Below are positions 47,401-60,628 of a stretch of DNA of 64,000 nt, piece by piece. This DNA is from Cunninghamella blakesleeana (lineage: Eukaryota; Mucoromycota; Mucoromycetes; Mucorales; Cunninghamellaceae): the NCBI GenBank assembly GCA_017871115.1, contig JAFCIZ010000008.1, forward strand, positions 992,001 through 1,056,000, in the 5' to 3' direction. The first letter of the stretch is position 1. Each line of letters opens with the position of its first letter. The translations under genes were made by a program, and so were the position numbers. Below the pieces are notes generated by a model. That model was not told where the DNA came from. It was given only the letters and a program-made list of their open reading frames with translations, and searched no databases.

Positions 47401-50400
47401 AACATGTGTATGTATGAATTTGATATTTTATTCCTTTACCAATTCCAATCATATGGCCAGTTTGCAATATTGTACTTCAACAAATTATTTCCAACATCTA
47501 ATACCAATAATTTTCTTAGTTTTCCAATTTCTGCAGGTAAAGTTTGAAGCTTATTGCCATTCACAGCTAAAACACGAAGATAACCAAGTTTTTCTATATC
47601 ATCTGCTGGTAAAGAGGTAAGTTGATTCCCAGATAAATATAATTCATAAAGGTGCTGATGACAAAGTCCACCAGGAGGAATTTCAAAAAGGTCATTAAAT
47701 GAAAGATTAAGTGTACGTAATTCTAAAAATAATGAAAGAGGGGACCAAATATCGTCATCTGTCAAGCGATTATCACCCAAGAATAAATAACGAAGAGAGA
47801 GTGAAAGTGGAGGAGGATGGTTACGTGGGCTAGCAAAAAAGGAGGGGGGATTAAAGTTAGGTGGTGCTTGTGGTGAAGGGATATGATTAGAACCAACAAG
47901 CGTTGATGTGAGTGAAATGGATGTATTTGTTGTAGCTAAGGTATTGACAGATACTGCATCAGAAGGTAATCGTCGCGTATTACTGTATATGTTTTCGTTG
48001 TTACTATTATTCATACCATTGTTTTCTGTTTCATTGGCTTCAAGATTATTCCCTGAATGGAAAGGAGGATTAAATGATGAGTCACCGTTTGCAATAGGTA
48101 CAATTCCTTGACCAGCATTTGTACCAAGTTGAGTTTGTAATACACCATCATTGGCCATCACTGAAGAAACAACCGCTTCACCTTGAGGAGTTAAAGGTAA
48201 ATGTAAGGCAACACCAGGCACAGAGTAAGGTTCAGGGAAAGATTCCAACAAATTGGATGAGCAGTTCAACGTGTCAAGAGATCGACATAGCCATATTTCT
48301 TTTGGAAGCGTTTTTAAATTATTCTTTTGTGCATCTAGTGTTTTGAGCTCATGTAAATTGCAAATTTCTGCAGGAAGACTATCCAGATTATTGTTTTGCA
48401 CTGAGAGCCGTGATAATTTACGGAGTGACCCAATACTCTTAGGTAAGCAATTAAGTGTATTGCTATCCAATACTAAATGTTCAAGTAATATGGTATGGGT
48501 GAAAACATCATCCGGTAAAGAGGAAAGTTTACAATTTGAAAGGCTAAGTTCAGTTAATCGACTAGGAATAGGCGTACATACAGCAAGCATTTCATCAGGT
48601 TTTCTAGTTAAGCTGAATTGTGTTAAATGATTCTTGTACATTTTAAGCTTTCTAAGATGTAGTAAATCATAATTGGCAATACTGATGGAGTTATAATCTA
48701 CTGAAACGACTTCTAACTTTGGTAGCTGGCTTAATACATCCAAATCATTGATTAAATTCTGGCGAACATCCAATTCTTTTAGATTTTCCAATTTAGCAAA
48801 ACTTAAAGGTAATGGTCCACTAATACGGTTAGCAATAGCATATAGGGATTCCAATTTTATTAACTGTCCAATTTCATCAGGGAAAGCGTTTATTTTATTA
48901 AAACTGATATCCAAACATTCCAAACTTGTGATTTGACAAATTACTTCTGGGAATGAAGTAAATGAATTGTTACAAATATGCAATTGTGCAAGATATTTAA
49001 ATGATGCAAATGTAGATGGTAATGAATCAAGACGATTGTTATAAACACGTAAAGCACGAAGTCCTTCAATTTCGTGTAGTTGTGCATGTTGCAAGTCTCG
49101 TAATCTATTTCCAGAAAGATTAAGTTGTTTAAGAGACTTAATGTAACGTGTAGAAGCTGGTACAGTGGTATATTCATTGTTGATTAATCGCAATTGTTGT
49201 AAACTTTTACACATTTGAATGAAATCGACAGGTATTTCAATTTGCTGATTCCGTGATACATCAAGAGACACAATACGTGGTGCTTGTTTATATAAAAATA
49301 TAGGAATGGTTGACAAATTTCTTGCCTGTAAATCTATATGAGCGCCAAATTCAGATTCGTCTTGAGAAATAATTGGATTTACATTTGGACCAAAGGTAAA
49401 ACGTAATAAATAGGAATTATCTTCACGGCCAGCATCTTCTATTTTATCATCTTCAGTGTATCCCATTTGTTCCAGTAACATTTTTTGTATCTGTAATGGT
49501 CTTTCATTTCCACCAAGTGCACGTTCTATTTAAATAATAATAATAATATTAAAATAAAAATTAATAAACAGTTTACAGATTATTGAAATACAATATGTGT
49601 ATATATGCATTCATCTCTTACCAAGATTATTTCTTTTTAATACAAGGTTATATTTTGTAACATCAGGTAAAAAGAATTTTCCAGCTAACTTTTGCATTAA
49701 TTCAGTAGTTGTTGTATTTAAAGGAACTTGTAATGTACCAAATGTATTGTCAGGTCGAAATATACGAATACAATACTATTATATAAAAAAAAATAAAAAA
49801 TAAAAAGATAGTATGAATAATAATATTAAATAGAATATCAACAACACAATTTTTTAGTAATTACATCTTTTTTCTTGATTTCCCATTTATCTTGTTCTCC
49901 TAAAGCAAATTCATCAAGACCTTGTGTATCATCTTCCAATATAGTTGTAGTAGTTAAATCTGTTCCAGCAATGATTTCAGGAGGTTGAACTGCCCAACTA
50001 TCAGGTGGTGCCCATGATTCTGCATTTGAAGGCAACTCTACTGCCTAATAATTATATACATTTATAAAATTTAAAAAAATTATTAAAATTTCAGTTGTAA
50101 CCAGTTTTTAATAATAGTGATGATGTTTATAAAAATAAACCTACTTGATCACGTAATACCATAGCAGGTGTTATTGATACAGGCTGCTGTTGATAATATT
50201 CGGGGTTAACAATACCATCCATACTAGTAAAGTTTTGATCCACTATAAATAATTATAATTAAAAAAAAAAAAAAACGTAGCCTCAATTTAATTAAATATC
50301 TCTAATTTTTATTTTAGTATAAAGCCATATACCAAAAATTTAAAATAAACTTACATTCGATATCCTAGATTTTAATAATAGAAGAAAGCGATAACAAAAA

Positions 50401-51975
50401 TGGTAATTAATAACCAATTTTTTAATTAAACAATATATATTGGTAAAATAAACTTTTAAAAAAGAATACGTATAACTATACCTTTGAGTCTTTCTTTGAT
50501 CTATCACTTGAATAATAAATACTACCGTCTGACCTTTCCCTATCTTTTGAATATTTTTTTCCAGATTGTTGTCCAGTTGATCGTTTCCTTTCTCCAGAAG
50601 ATGAAATAGATGATGATGAAGAAGCTATATTATTTGCAGATGTATATAAATTTGTAATAGGACTACGATGCACAAAGCGTAAAGATTCATCTACTGGTAC
50701 CATTTCTAATGGATGAGGTCCACGAGGAACATATAAATCATTTTCATTAGATCTTTTAGGTGGGTTTATAGATATCGTTGATGCAGTGCTAGGTGTTGAG
50801 GATGCTTGGGATGAAATACTAGATGAATGACTGGATGCTGCATATGAATGTGAATAATTATTTGTGTTAAGTTCGTTACGGCCTAAAAAAATAGGTCCAA
50901 ACATAACATATAAATATAAGTAAATAAATTAATAATGAACTATGAGAAAATAAAAATATATACAAATATAAAAGTATATATAATATATTACTTTTCTTCT
51001 TGGTAAATCGGCCCAAAAAATGGTGTCGCTTTTTATCTTTTGGGGCAGCTGGCAAATCTGTATAAATATATATATGTATATATATATATAGTATTATGAA
51101 TATTAATTAAATAAACAAAAGTACTCTATACAAATATCATGACTTTTTATTATTATTGCTGTGCTATATATTATATTTACCTTGTTCATGTTTATTTGGG
51201 TCACCAGAATTACTACGAGTGAGAGGTTTATGTGAAGAGGTATAGTTCTGTGGTATATGTGTTTCACCTATTTGTCTACCACCTCGAGGGAATGGTACAG
51301 GATTAGATTGTTTACATCGAGCTGAATCTACTTTTTTATAACGTTCATCTTGAAATGATACTGATAGAGTTTCTTTATTTAAAGATTGAGGTGTATTATC
51401 AAATGAACGTCGCCTTTGCATCGTATTGACAGGTGTACTAGGAATATGAATAGGGGTTGTGTTTTTATCAGGAGAAGGAATAGTTCCAGTGGATGAATTT
51501 CTTGTATGACGAGATCTAGTGTCCGTTGTTGATGATAACGTTTGTACTGGTCTTGGTGAATTTTGTGGTGCAGGTGAAGAAGCTATTCAATATTATCAAA
51601 GAATATTTAACAATAAATATTAAATATAACCAGAGAAAATATATATTTATATATATATATATATATTTATATATACGGATAAATATATTATTATTGTAAT
51701 AATAATAATATAATCAGTAATAAAATGAAAAAGAAATATAGTGAGAAAAAAAAAAGTAAGAAAGAAAAAGATGAATAAGGGGCTGAGGAATTGTATTTAA
51801 AAATATTCATATTAATAATAGTGGTCTTTTCGTTACCTCGAGAAGACTCCTGGGAATGATGTCCAAATACACGCGTAAAAAAAGAATCGCTTTGATACTG
51901 TTTAGTATGAGATGTTGCAATATCAAAAGGAATGGAAGGGGATTTGGAAACAGCAGAGCCTGGTGGCTGTTCCAT
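44476..51975 (-). CDS. CYR1: Fungal adenylate cyclase (RA-LRR-PP2C-cyclase)
   Basis: Makes cAMP from ATP in the Ras/G-protein and PKA pathway. Eleven exons in phase: 51975-51837, 51582-51181, 51057-50992, 50882-50482, 50364-50355 (10 nt), 50242-50145, 50044-49865, 49775-49622, 49525-47440, 47297-46148 and 45957-44476, giving 2055 residues (yeast Cyr1 has 2026). Residues 1-430 are Ser/Pro-rich. The RA domain is at about 433-535 (CIRIFRPDNTFGTLQV). About 25 leucine-rich repeats run from 545 to 1215 (LRTLNLSFNDLFEIPPGGLC), with the junction YDWNWNWNLGLKYLNLSGNK. A PP2C-like domain (about 1255-1500) has FGLFDGRKNS in place of the usual DGHGG. The class III cyclase core (about 1580-1820) has LVFTDIKSSTQFWE, GGYEVKTEGDAFMVCFQ and RMDYFGPVVNKASRI. 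The C-terminal helix region (LGEAVELDPMHILRALQMY) matches the CAP/Srv2-binding end. The 10-nt exon is needed to hold the frame. Confidence 0.96.
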
Positions 51976-52371
51976 TAATTAATAAAATAATAAAAAAGTA
52001 AGAGTGATATAGAATAGAAAAAAAAATAAAGAATCAAAAAATAATGTATAAAGGAAAATCAAAATTCAAAAATATGAAAAAAATCAAAATAAATTATATA
52101 ATAATAGAAATGAAAATGAAAATAAAGGTAATAAAAATTAAAGGTAAAGAAGTAAAAAATAAAAAGAGCAAATGAATAATTTTTAAAATCTTAGGTTGCA
52201 CCAATTTTTTAATATGGAAAACTTTGACCTCCGCTCGATTTTTTTTTATATAGCTATTTTTTTTAGTATTTTTATTTCTTTCCCTCTTTATTTCTCTCAC
52301 TTCAACTTTCCTTTTCCCCTTTACGTCCCCTTTTGGGGTATAATTTTATTATATCTTATCGTTTATTCATC
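51976..52371. promoter_or_regulatory. Shared divergent promoter region, CYR1 and FRAY-type kinase
   Basis: A 396-nt region separates the two start codons. It is A-rich near CYR1 and C/T-rich near the kinase (ctttcccctctttat and ctttccttttcccctttacg). No TATA element or specific site can be called with confidence. Confidence 0.5.
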
Positions 52372-55300
52372 ATGAGCAATCAAGCGCCTTCTGTATTATT
52401 CACAGGCTCAGAAGAACAAAGTTCTTTATCAAGACGTCCTTCATCTGCCAAGTCGATATTAACTCCTGGTAAATCAGGTACCGATCTTTTACATGGACTA
52501 AAGATTACAATAAGCAGCCAACAAGATTATTCTAATCCAACATCACCTATACCTACTCAAGTACAAAATGAATTACCTACATCCTATAATATTGATGACT
52601 TTGAATTACATACACCTATTGGTAAATAAGAAAAAAGAAAATAATAATAATAAAAAAATAATACAAAAAGAAAAACAATAGAAGAAAAAAGCTTAAATTA
52701 TTTAGTATAAAATATAAATTAATTATAATACTATAGGTTATGGGTCCTCTGCTATCGTTTATAGTGCCATATATAAACCATCGAATAAAAAAGTTGCTGT
52801 TAAAATAATCGATTTGGATATGTTTGAACGAAATCAAATTGATGAGCTAAGAGTAAGTCTATATACATGTTAATACACTTATAAAAAACCAATGACTATT
52901 ATTTAAGTTAATATGAAACAATTTATTTTACTTTGTTTTAGCGTGAAACTGCTTTAATGGCTTTATCAAGACATCCTAATGTTTTACGTGTGTATGGTTC
53001 ATTTGTTAATGGGTCGAAACTTTTTATTGTAACTCCATATTCTGCTGGAGGTAAGTGATCATGCAAATAATTTGCTATATAAAAAGTAATATATAACTTT
53101 TATTCATTTTTCATTTTTTTTTTCATTTTTTTTTTTTTTTTCACTATATTATTATTTATAAATAGGTTCATGTTTGGATATAATGAAAACCGGATTTCCT
53201 CATGGTTTTGATGAAATTAGTATTGCAACTATTTTAAAACAAGCTTTGGAAGGGATTGCTTATTTTCATAAAAATGGACATATTCATCGTGATGTAAAAG
53301 CTGGAAACTTATTAATGGATGATGATGGGACTGTGTTGTTAGCTGATTTCGGTGTATCAAGTTCACTCATGGAAACAGGTGACCGTGGAAAACGCAAAAC
53401 TTTTGTCGGCACTGTAATACTTATAATATAATATATATATATAGAAAAAAGATGCTAAGATATTAGTATAAAAAAGAAAAGGAAAAATCAGCTTATTTAT
53501 TAATACTATTGTTACTATTATTATTTATCTATAATTTTAGCCTTGTTGGATGGCTCCTGAAGTAATGGAGCAAGCTGGCTATGATTATAAAGCTGATATT
53601 TGGAGTTTTGGTATTACATCTATTGAACTTGCTACCGGCCATGCTCCTTTCGCTAAACTACCACCTCTTAAAGTATTAACAATGACGTTATCAAATGATC
53701 CACCTACTTTAGATCGAGAGTCCACTGAATATAAATATTCAAAAGTTTTTAAAGATATGATTGACTCTTGTTTGGTTAAAGACCCGGAAAAACGGTAATA
53801 AAATATACATAATATTTTATGATATACTATAAAAACACATTTATATACGTAAAACTATAAAAACTATAAATATATGATTCTCATCTTTCTTTTTTCATTT
53901 TTCATTTTTCATTTTATTTTTTTAAAATAAAAAAAAACTTTCAGACCAACTGCAGATAAATTATTACAACATCCATTTTTCAAACAAAGCAAACGTAAAG
54001 ATTATTTGGTAAAAACCATATTACAAGATTTACTACCTTTAGAACAAAGGCCAAGAAAAAAAATATCGCAACGACAAATTACTATTACTAAAGCTGATGA
54101 TGAATGGGATTTTGATAACGATGATACCACAGAAGACATTCAAGATACTCAATCAATGATACCACCTTATGAGAATGATTCTGCTCAGCAACCTTTACAT
54201 AATAATAATAATAACAATAATAATCATAATCATAATACAAATCCACCAAAACGACATATATCGTTTGGTGATGTTATCGTAAGAAATCCTCCACAGCCTT
54301 CTTTAACTTCATCAGCAGCTGTTATGGCTTCGGCAACAATAACTACAACAACTAACTCATCCGAAAATACAGCAGCTTCAAAACCTACCAAAAAATCAAG
54401 GTTCATTGTTGAAGAAACTTCCTATGGAGATCACCCCGTTTCTATGCTCACAAATTCATCCCTTCGTTCGTTAAGTCCTCCTGCATTATCGGATAATATG
54501 GATTCTAAGGATGATAGTTATAACGTAAGTTAATATATCCATCTTATTATTGCTATATTGCCATTATTTATTCATATACTAGGACTAATTTTTTTATTAA
54601 TCATTTATTTGTTTGTTTATTTGTTTATCTATTTATGTACTTAATAGGATGGTGAAACGACAAAAGTAGGACGATTCCATATCAATCAATCCACTTCAAG
54701 ACAATATAGCTCAAGTGATACTGCCTATAGTAATACAGACTCTCTTGACGAAGATAGAAACGCAAATGATTCTGGTAAAAAAAATTAGAAGTAAACAAAT
54801 AAATAAATAATACTAGATAAATATATTAATAGAATAATTATTTATAGGTGATCATAAATCTAGGTTTGAAGTTAGCCATTCAGCAACCCCATCCACTGGC
54901 AATGTACAATCTTTTCAACCAATTCCCCTTTCCCGTGAAAATTCAAGCCATGGGTCACATGGCACTTCCCCTTTTAATCTTTCCAGAGAAAGCTCAAGTA
55001 GAACTAGGTCACCATTAGTAGAAAAAGATATAGATAATCAATCAACAGGTGAATCAAGAAAAATTGGACGTTTTGAATTAACTACTGGTGGTAATACACC
55101 CGAATCTGGTCGTTTGATGAATTCAGAAAAAAGTGAAGGTATTCTATTTATATCTTTAATTTATATAGATTTTATCAAGTATCTATTTATTGTCGTCATT
55201 ATTAAACATCATCATATATAATTTTTATTTGTATTTGTATAAATAATTCTAGTGCATCCTTTTGTCTATGATTCGTCACACTCAATATCCGCCTCTTCTT

Positions 55301-55764
55301 CCACAACTTCACCATCATCATCATTGTTAAGGGGACAAACACTTCGTGTACATCCAACTTCATCTATGGAAGGCTCAGGAAATTTATTAAATCAATTAGA
55401 AGAATTAATTAGATATAATGAAACACAGAAACACTTATTACAGGAAATAGCTGCTACGATTGGATCATCAGTGAATTCAGGTACAAAGATAAAGTCCGCA
55501 CACGTAAAACTACCAATGGAGAAACCTGCTAATGATGATTTACCTGCAACTGTGGTATGAAACTTTTAAAAATGAAAAAAGATTAGAATGAATAATTTTT
55601 ATTAATCATAGCTCAACTTTTTATTTAATTTTGTTTATCTATGTATTTAGGCTTACCTTGAACAATTGATACAAATTTCTACTAAAGAAAACGTTCAACT
55701 CCAAAAGGAAAATGAAGCATTAAGAAAGGAGATCGAACAGCTTCGCATATCAAACCCTTTATAA
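52372..55764 (+). CDS. STE20-type Ser/Thr kinase, FRAY/OSR1/SPAK subfamily
   Basis: Ten exons in phase: 52372-52621, 52737-52852, 52942-53050, 53166-53413, 53541-53794, 53945-54524, 54648-54774, 54848-55138, 55253-55554 and 55651-55764, giving 796 residues. The kinase domain (about 77-345) has the Gly loop [19 protein letters not shown] (catalytic Lys about 106), HRDVKAGN (about 199), DFGVSS (about 219), [19 protein letters not shown] and the OSR1-like end [20 protein letters not shown], then [20 protein letters not shown]. The C-terminal region is low complexity, with repeated VGRFHI / IGRFEL motifs, as seen near the CCT region of animal SPAK/OSR1. It ends in a coiled coil ([19 protein letters not shown]). 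In animals these kinases answer WNK in osmotic control; the fungal role is not established. An upstream frame to 52333 adds an unlikely hydrophobic start. Confidence 0.88.
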
Positions 55765-56082
55765 TGTTTATTGTTTATTTATTTATTTATTATTATTTAT
55801 TATTTATTATTTATTTACTAATATATTTAATAAAATATGTTTATATTACTTTGTTGTTACTTTTTAGAACTTAAAACTTTATGTAAAAGTAATAAAAAAT
55901 AAAATTTTGAACACATGAGCTTTTTTTTTTTATTGTGTATGAAAAAAATATTTAAGTGGAGTGATTTTTTCTTTTTTTTTTTTGCTTTTTGCTTTCTTTC
56001 TCTCATTCCTTTTTTTTTCCAGCTTTAAACTTTTTCCTTTTTTTCTTTTCTTTTTTAATCTATATACCAATATTGATCATTC
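55765..56082. other. Intergenic between kinase and BTB gene
   Basis: 3' flank of the kinase and pyrimidine-rich promoter/leader of the BTB gene. Nothing distinct. Confidence 0.5.
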
Positions 56083-58990
56083 ATGACCCAATCTTATACA
56101 AATGAATTTATAAGTGATAATAGAGAATACCAACTATCTAGAAATAATGAAATGAATAATAATAGTACTAATAACAGCAATAGACAAAGTGTAATCAGTC
56201 AGGGTGACAACATGCCTAATTCCTTACAACATATTTGTGTGGCTCCAAAAGTTACTAATCATCCATGTATTTATACCAACACAAATAACAATAATATTCT
56301 TGCCTTACAAATTCCTCATACACCTATACCAACAGCTCACTATAGTAAACATAATCATATTCATAATTATAATAATAATAGTATTTTACAAACTGAAAAT
56401 ACGCCCAGTAACAACTTTGTATCACCAACGTATAACTGGAGCTCTCACTGTGTCAATTTATCACAGCATATTTATCAACGTGGATTATTGGAAGGGATAG
56501 GAAGTGATATTGTTGTCAAAGTACCTGCTTGGAATGGCGTTTATCATTTGCATCGACTTATTTTAGATCAAAATGACTATTTCCAAACTTTACTTCAAGG
56601 AGGATTTCAAGAATCAACTACCAATGAAATCACTTTACATTTTGAACACCAACCTTTAATCACCAGTGAATCATTTAATTTCGTATTAACTCGCTTATAT
56701 GGGAAAATGTGTGATCCAGATATCAACGATGCCAATGTACAAACCATTTTGGCTACTTGTTCTTTCTTTCATTTGGATTCTATGAATGAATTATGTATCG
56801 AATATATGCTACACTCTTTGTCTGAAAGGAATGTCTTTGACTATTTACGATTTGCTGATTCTCATATGGTATATGGCTCTGATAGACTCTGTGATGCTAT
56901 CTTTACTTATTTATGTCGAGAACTTCATGCTCTGGATCGAGAAAAGCTGATCAATATCCCTATTACTTGGTTAAAGAAAATCATGAGCTCCGACGCATTT
57001 TATATACCCAGGTATATGCATAAAAATACCTAGCGAAAAAAAAATATCTTTTTTAAAAAATATGATATGTAAACACTTTATACGTACACTTATTTTGTTT
57101 TTGTTTTTTTCTTTTATACATTTATTTATTTTTTTAATAGCGAGTTTGAAAGATATTTAGTTATACAGGATATCATTCAAAAACATTATGAAAAAATATG
57201 TGATGAAAAAAGATTACCTTCACCATCTCAACTAGACAATGATAATAATAATGATGACCCTTTTTCCGAAGACGATGCAATTTCAACATTAGCTTGTGGA
57301 TTTGAAAAACTTTCCAACCTTAATACATCAACCTCTTTTAACCATAATGATGAGATTGATAACGATATAAAATCAGAAATAGGCGATAATAACTACATTG
57401 AAGATGATGAATTATTCACTACTTTGGAAACTTATAATGATATCATATGCCATTCTATTTATTATATGCACATGACTTTTGAACAATTGGAAATAATACA
57501 AGATGATATAAATCCTTTTACTGGGGAAGCCATGGTACCTGAAACTATCATAAGAGAAGCACTTTGGAATCAAATAAAACTACGTACAAAAATTGAAAAT
57601 GCTACGGAACAAGATAAAATATTAGGAATCACTAGTCATTTTGTTACACCAAAACTTGCTAAAACAAAACAACAAAAGAGGCAATCTATAACAACAGGAA
57701 ATCAATTATATATCATACCAACAAGTGATTCAACAAAATATACAGGCGAGAATGCTATCTCTCATGCCAATGCTAGCCATGCTCTATTGAATGAAAGTCT
57801 CAGAAGTCCAGTACTATCTCATCCTTCTTCATCTTACCATCACCATTCTGAAGTCAGCTCTTCAACTGAAAATAAGATGGATATAAATAATAATAGTTGT
57901 GAAAATAAATTACAGTATTCCATCTATCCACCATTTCGATTTAGCGTTGAATTTACGGATGTAGCGGATTTAAAACGAAATGTAAGGGTTTATTCAAAGA
58001 CTTTCTTTTATGCAGGGTAAGGTTACAATAGTTTTATTAGAACTAGATGAATATTTATATACTGTGTGAATGTATATATCTAACTTGTATACAAATAACT
58101 TATGTATTATACAATTTTTTAAATAGATCAAATTGGAATATGTATATTCAAAAAACAAGATCACAACGAAAAAATATTCTTCAACTTGGTGTTTATTTAC
58201 ATCGACAATCCATACCGTCTGACAATTGTAATCATCAACAAGGAAATATTAATCCAAATGTAATAACAAGAGCAACTCCTACAACAGCAAATACTACACA
58301 GTCCACTCTTAGTTCTTCTCCACCTTTTACCAATACTAATGCCGATTCAAAACAAGGTTCTCTTTGTCAAGATTATTTATCTTCACCTTCACCTTCATCT
58401 TCACCATCTTCATTTTCTTGTTATAAAGATAAACGGAAAGTCACTAAAACTTGGTTTAAAATATTTAGTCCCTCAAGAGGGCCAAAACATGCTTTAACAT
58501 TGTTTCAAAGTAGTCCCGATGATTTTAAAGTGCTTCAAAGCTGGGTAAGATAAATATGAAAATATAATAAATAAATTAAAATAAAATAAAAGATATCAAG
58601 CAAAAAATTTGATTGTTATTAATATATACTAACGATAATAATTATTTTATTTTATTGTATTTTCTTTTTCTATTTTTTAAAAAAACTTAGGGATGGAGAA
58701 GTACCGTTTTATGTGCAGATGAAACTAATTTTGCGAATAAAGCATCTACTTCTACAAGTTCGGAAATGCAAAATAAAAATAACAGTACATCAACTGCAAA
58801 TATTAGAAGAGATACAGATATTTTTACAGGCATCGTACCATTATCACCATCACCAGTGAACCATGATATGAATCAACAACAGCCTAGTCAATCATCATCT
58901 CCTGAAACAATATCTAATGATGAATCCAATGGAAATCAACAAAATTCACCAGTAACTTTACGATTCTCAGTAGTAATGGGACATTTATAA
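56083..58990 (+). CDS. BTB/POZ protein, germ cell-less-like
   Basis: Four exons in phase: 56083-57011, 57141-58016, 58127-58544 and 58691-58990, giving 840 residues. The Asn-rich N-terminus (about 1-120) is followed by the BTB fold: LLEGIGSDIVVKVPAWNGVY, LHRLILDQNDYFQTLLQGGF and TILATCSFFHLDSMNELCIE. A BACK-like helical region comes next (NVFDYLRFADSHMVYGSDRL). After an acidic linker come MTFEQLEIIQDDINPFTGEA and a C-terminal beta-rich region, FRFSVEFTDVADLKRNVRVY with SKTFFYAGSNWNMYIQK, interrupted by Ser/Pro-rich inserts. The order BTB-BACK-beta domain is like germ cell-less-type and related fungal BTB proteins, likely Cullin-3 adaptors or nuclear proteins. The substrate is unknown. The sequence ends VTLRFSVVMGHL. 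Confidence 0.8.
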
Positions 58991-59356
58991 TGAACTTTTT
59001 TTTGGATGGTCATTTTTGTTATTATTGTTATTATTTCTATGAAATAAGATGTATCATATATATATACATATATTCAAAATTGATATACTTTTTTTTACAT
59101 CTCATTTAATAGTGAATCCATTATTATTGATATCATTTTCCTTAATCTCAATTTACTATAAAATAGTTTATATTTCTTAAAAAAAATTATAAAAAGGGTT
59201 GTACATAATAAAATTAGCAAGATTGTAAAAGATATGATGTGAATGATATTTAATAAATGAAAATAATAAATAAATATTAAAAAAAAAAATGAAGATATGA
59301 ACTATACAAAAAAAAAAAGAAAAAAGATATTATATATAATAAAATAAATATGTCCT
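58991..59356. other. Intergenic between convergent BTB gene and NOP16
   Basis: A/T-rich 3' flanks, no gene. Confidence 0.6.
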
Positions 59357-60390
59357 CTATTTAGAAGATTTGTTTTTAAAATAATTCTTGATTCTTTTCT
59401 TTAATTGAGTAGCTGTCAATTGATTCACATTTAATTCAGTATCCCAAAACATTGCTTCATAATCATCTCCATGTTTTTTAATCAATTTTTCCAACCATCT
59501 TGCTTCACTGTCAGTTGTATACCTTTCTCCTACATGCACATTTGCTGCTTGAGCTTCTAATTGGCGCACAAAATCTGTTTTAGCTTCTACTGGAACAATG
59601 GGTGCATCTAAAATATCATCATGGCTCTATTATTATAAAAAGATAAAATAAAAATAAAAAAAAATAAAAATGATGAATATAACCATATACGTATATAGTA
59701 AAATGATGATGATGATGCATTTTAATGTTTTTTACCTGTTTTTCACCCGTAATAATTCTAATAATATTTCCTTCATCATCTCGTTGAATTAAACCTTCAT
59801 CTGGTCTTAAAGTCTTTTTTAATTCTTCAATTTCTTCTTCTGTAAGTTTACTAAGATCAATAGGTTCCCTTTCACTTTCTGGAATTTCGACTGGTTTCTC
59901 ATCAGGATATAATTTTTCGACACCACCGGCTGCTTTTCCATTTAAATTTGTTAATAATCCTAATCGTCGATAACTATATATTATAATGGTCGTTGATAGC
60001 CGATGATTGATTTATACATGTATATAAATATATATATATATAATAAAAAGATACACACATTATTTAGTATACAGCTTTTATTTTAAAAATATATATATAT
60101 ATAAATATAATATCCACTTTTTTTAAAAAAAAAAAAACAAAAAAAACTTACTTTTGTGTTAATGTTTGATTTTTATCCCAATTAGCTCTGATAAATCCAT
60201 TTCCCTAATGTCATAAAAAAATACGTTAATATAAATGTTAAAATGTTTTTTTAAATCAAAATAATAAAAGTATAAATATTTGTATATGTATATGTATTAC
60301 TTGAAAGGAAAGTTTCTTTCTTTTAGAAGCTGTGTGTCTTGTATTTTTTCTTCCAGACTTTTGAGTTCTTCTTTTTCTAGGAGTAACCAT
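59357..60390 (-). CDS. NOP16: Ribosome biogenesis protein Nop16
   Basis: Nucleolar factor of 60S pre-ribosome assembly. Four exons in phase: 60390-60301, 60204-60152, 59973-59736 and 59626-59357, giving 216 residues. The highly basic start (VTPRKRRTQKSGRKNTRHTA) and GFIRANWDKNQTLTQNYRRL, the latter crossing the second and third exons, are the family hallmark. The acidic middle is EPIDLSKLTEEEIEELKKTL. The C-terminal part RYTTDSEARWLEKLIKKHGD followed by MFWDTELNVNQLTATQLKKR matches the Nop16 end, which binds late 25S rRNA intermediates. Length is as expected. It lies in the same orientation as the small ORF and ATP1 upstream. Confidence 0.94.
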
Positions 60391-60628
60391 TATAAAAAGA
60401 TATAATTATAAAAAAATTAATAAAAGAAAGAGAGGTCAAAAAAAAAAAAAAAGGTTTAAAATTATTATATTTTTTAAAATACCGCTATGTGGCTTTTTTA
60501 AAAAAAGCATGAATAAATATCCTCTATACTGATGTTATTTAAAATATTATATATGACTATAAATAATACATACTGCTTGAAGTTGAATACTATAAAAGTA
60601 TAATTATTAATACCTATGTATTTATTGA
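60391..60628. other. Short intergenic region upstream of NOP16
   Basis: A-rich, no feature recognised; contains the NOP16 promoter. Confidence 0.5.

Noticed and set aside
52333..52371. Upstream start for the FRAY-type kinase
   Set aside because: Adds a hydrophobic stretch from the leader; the ATG at 52372 (MSNQAPSV) gives the expected hydrophilic N-terminus.
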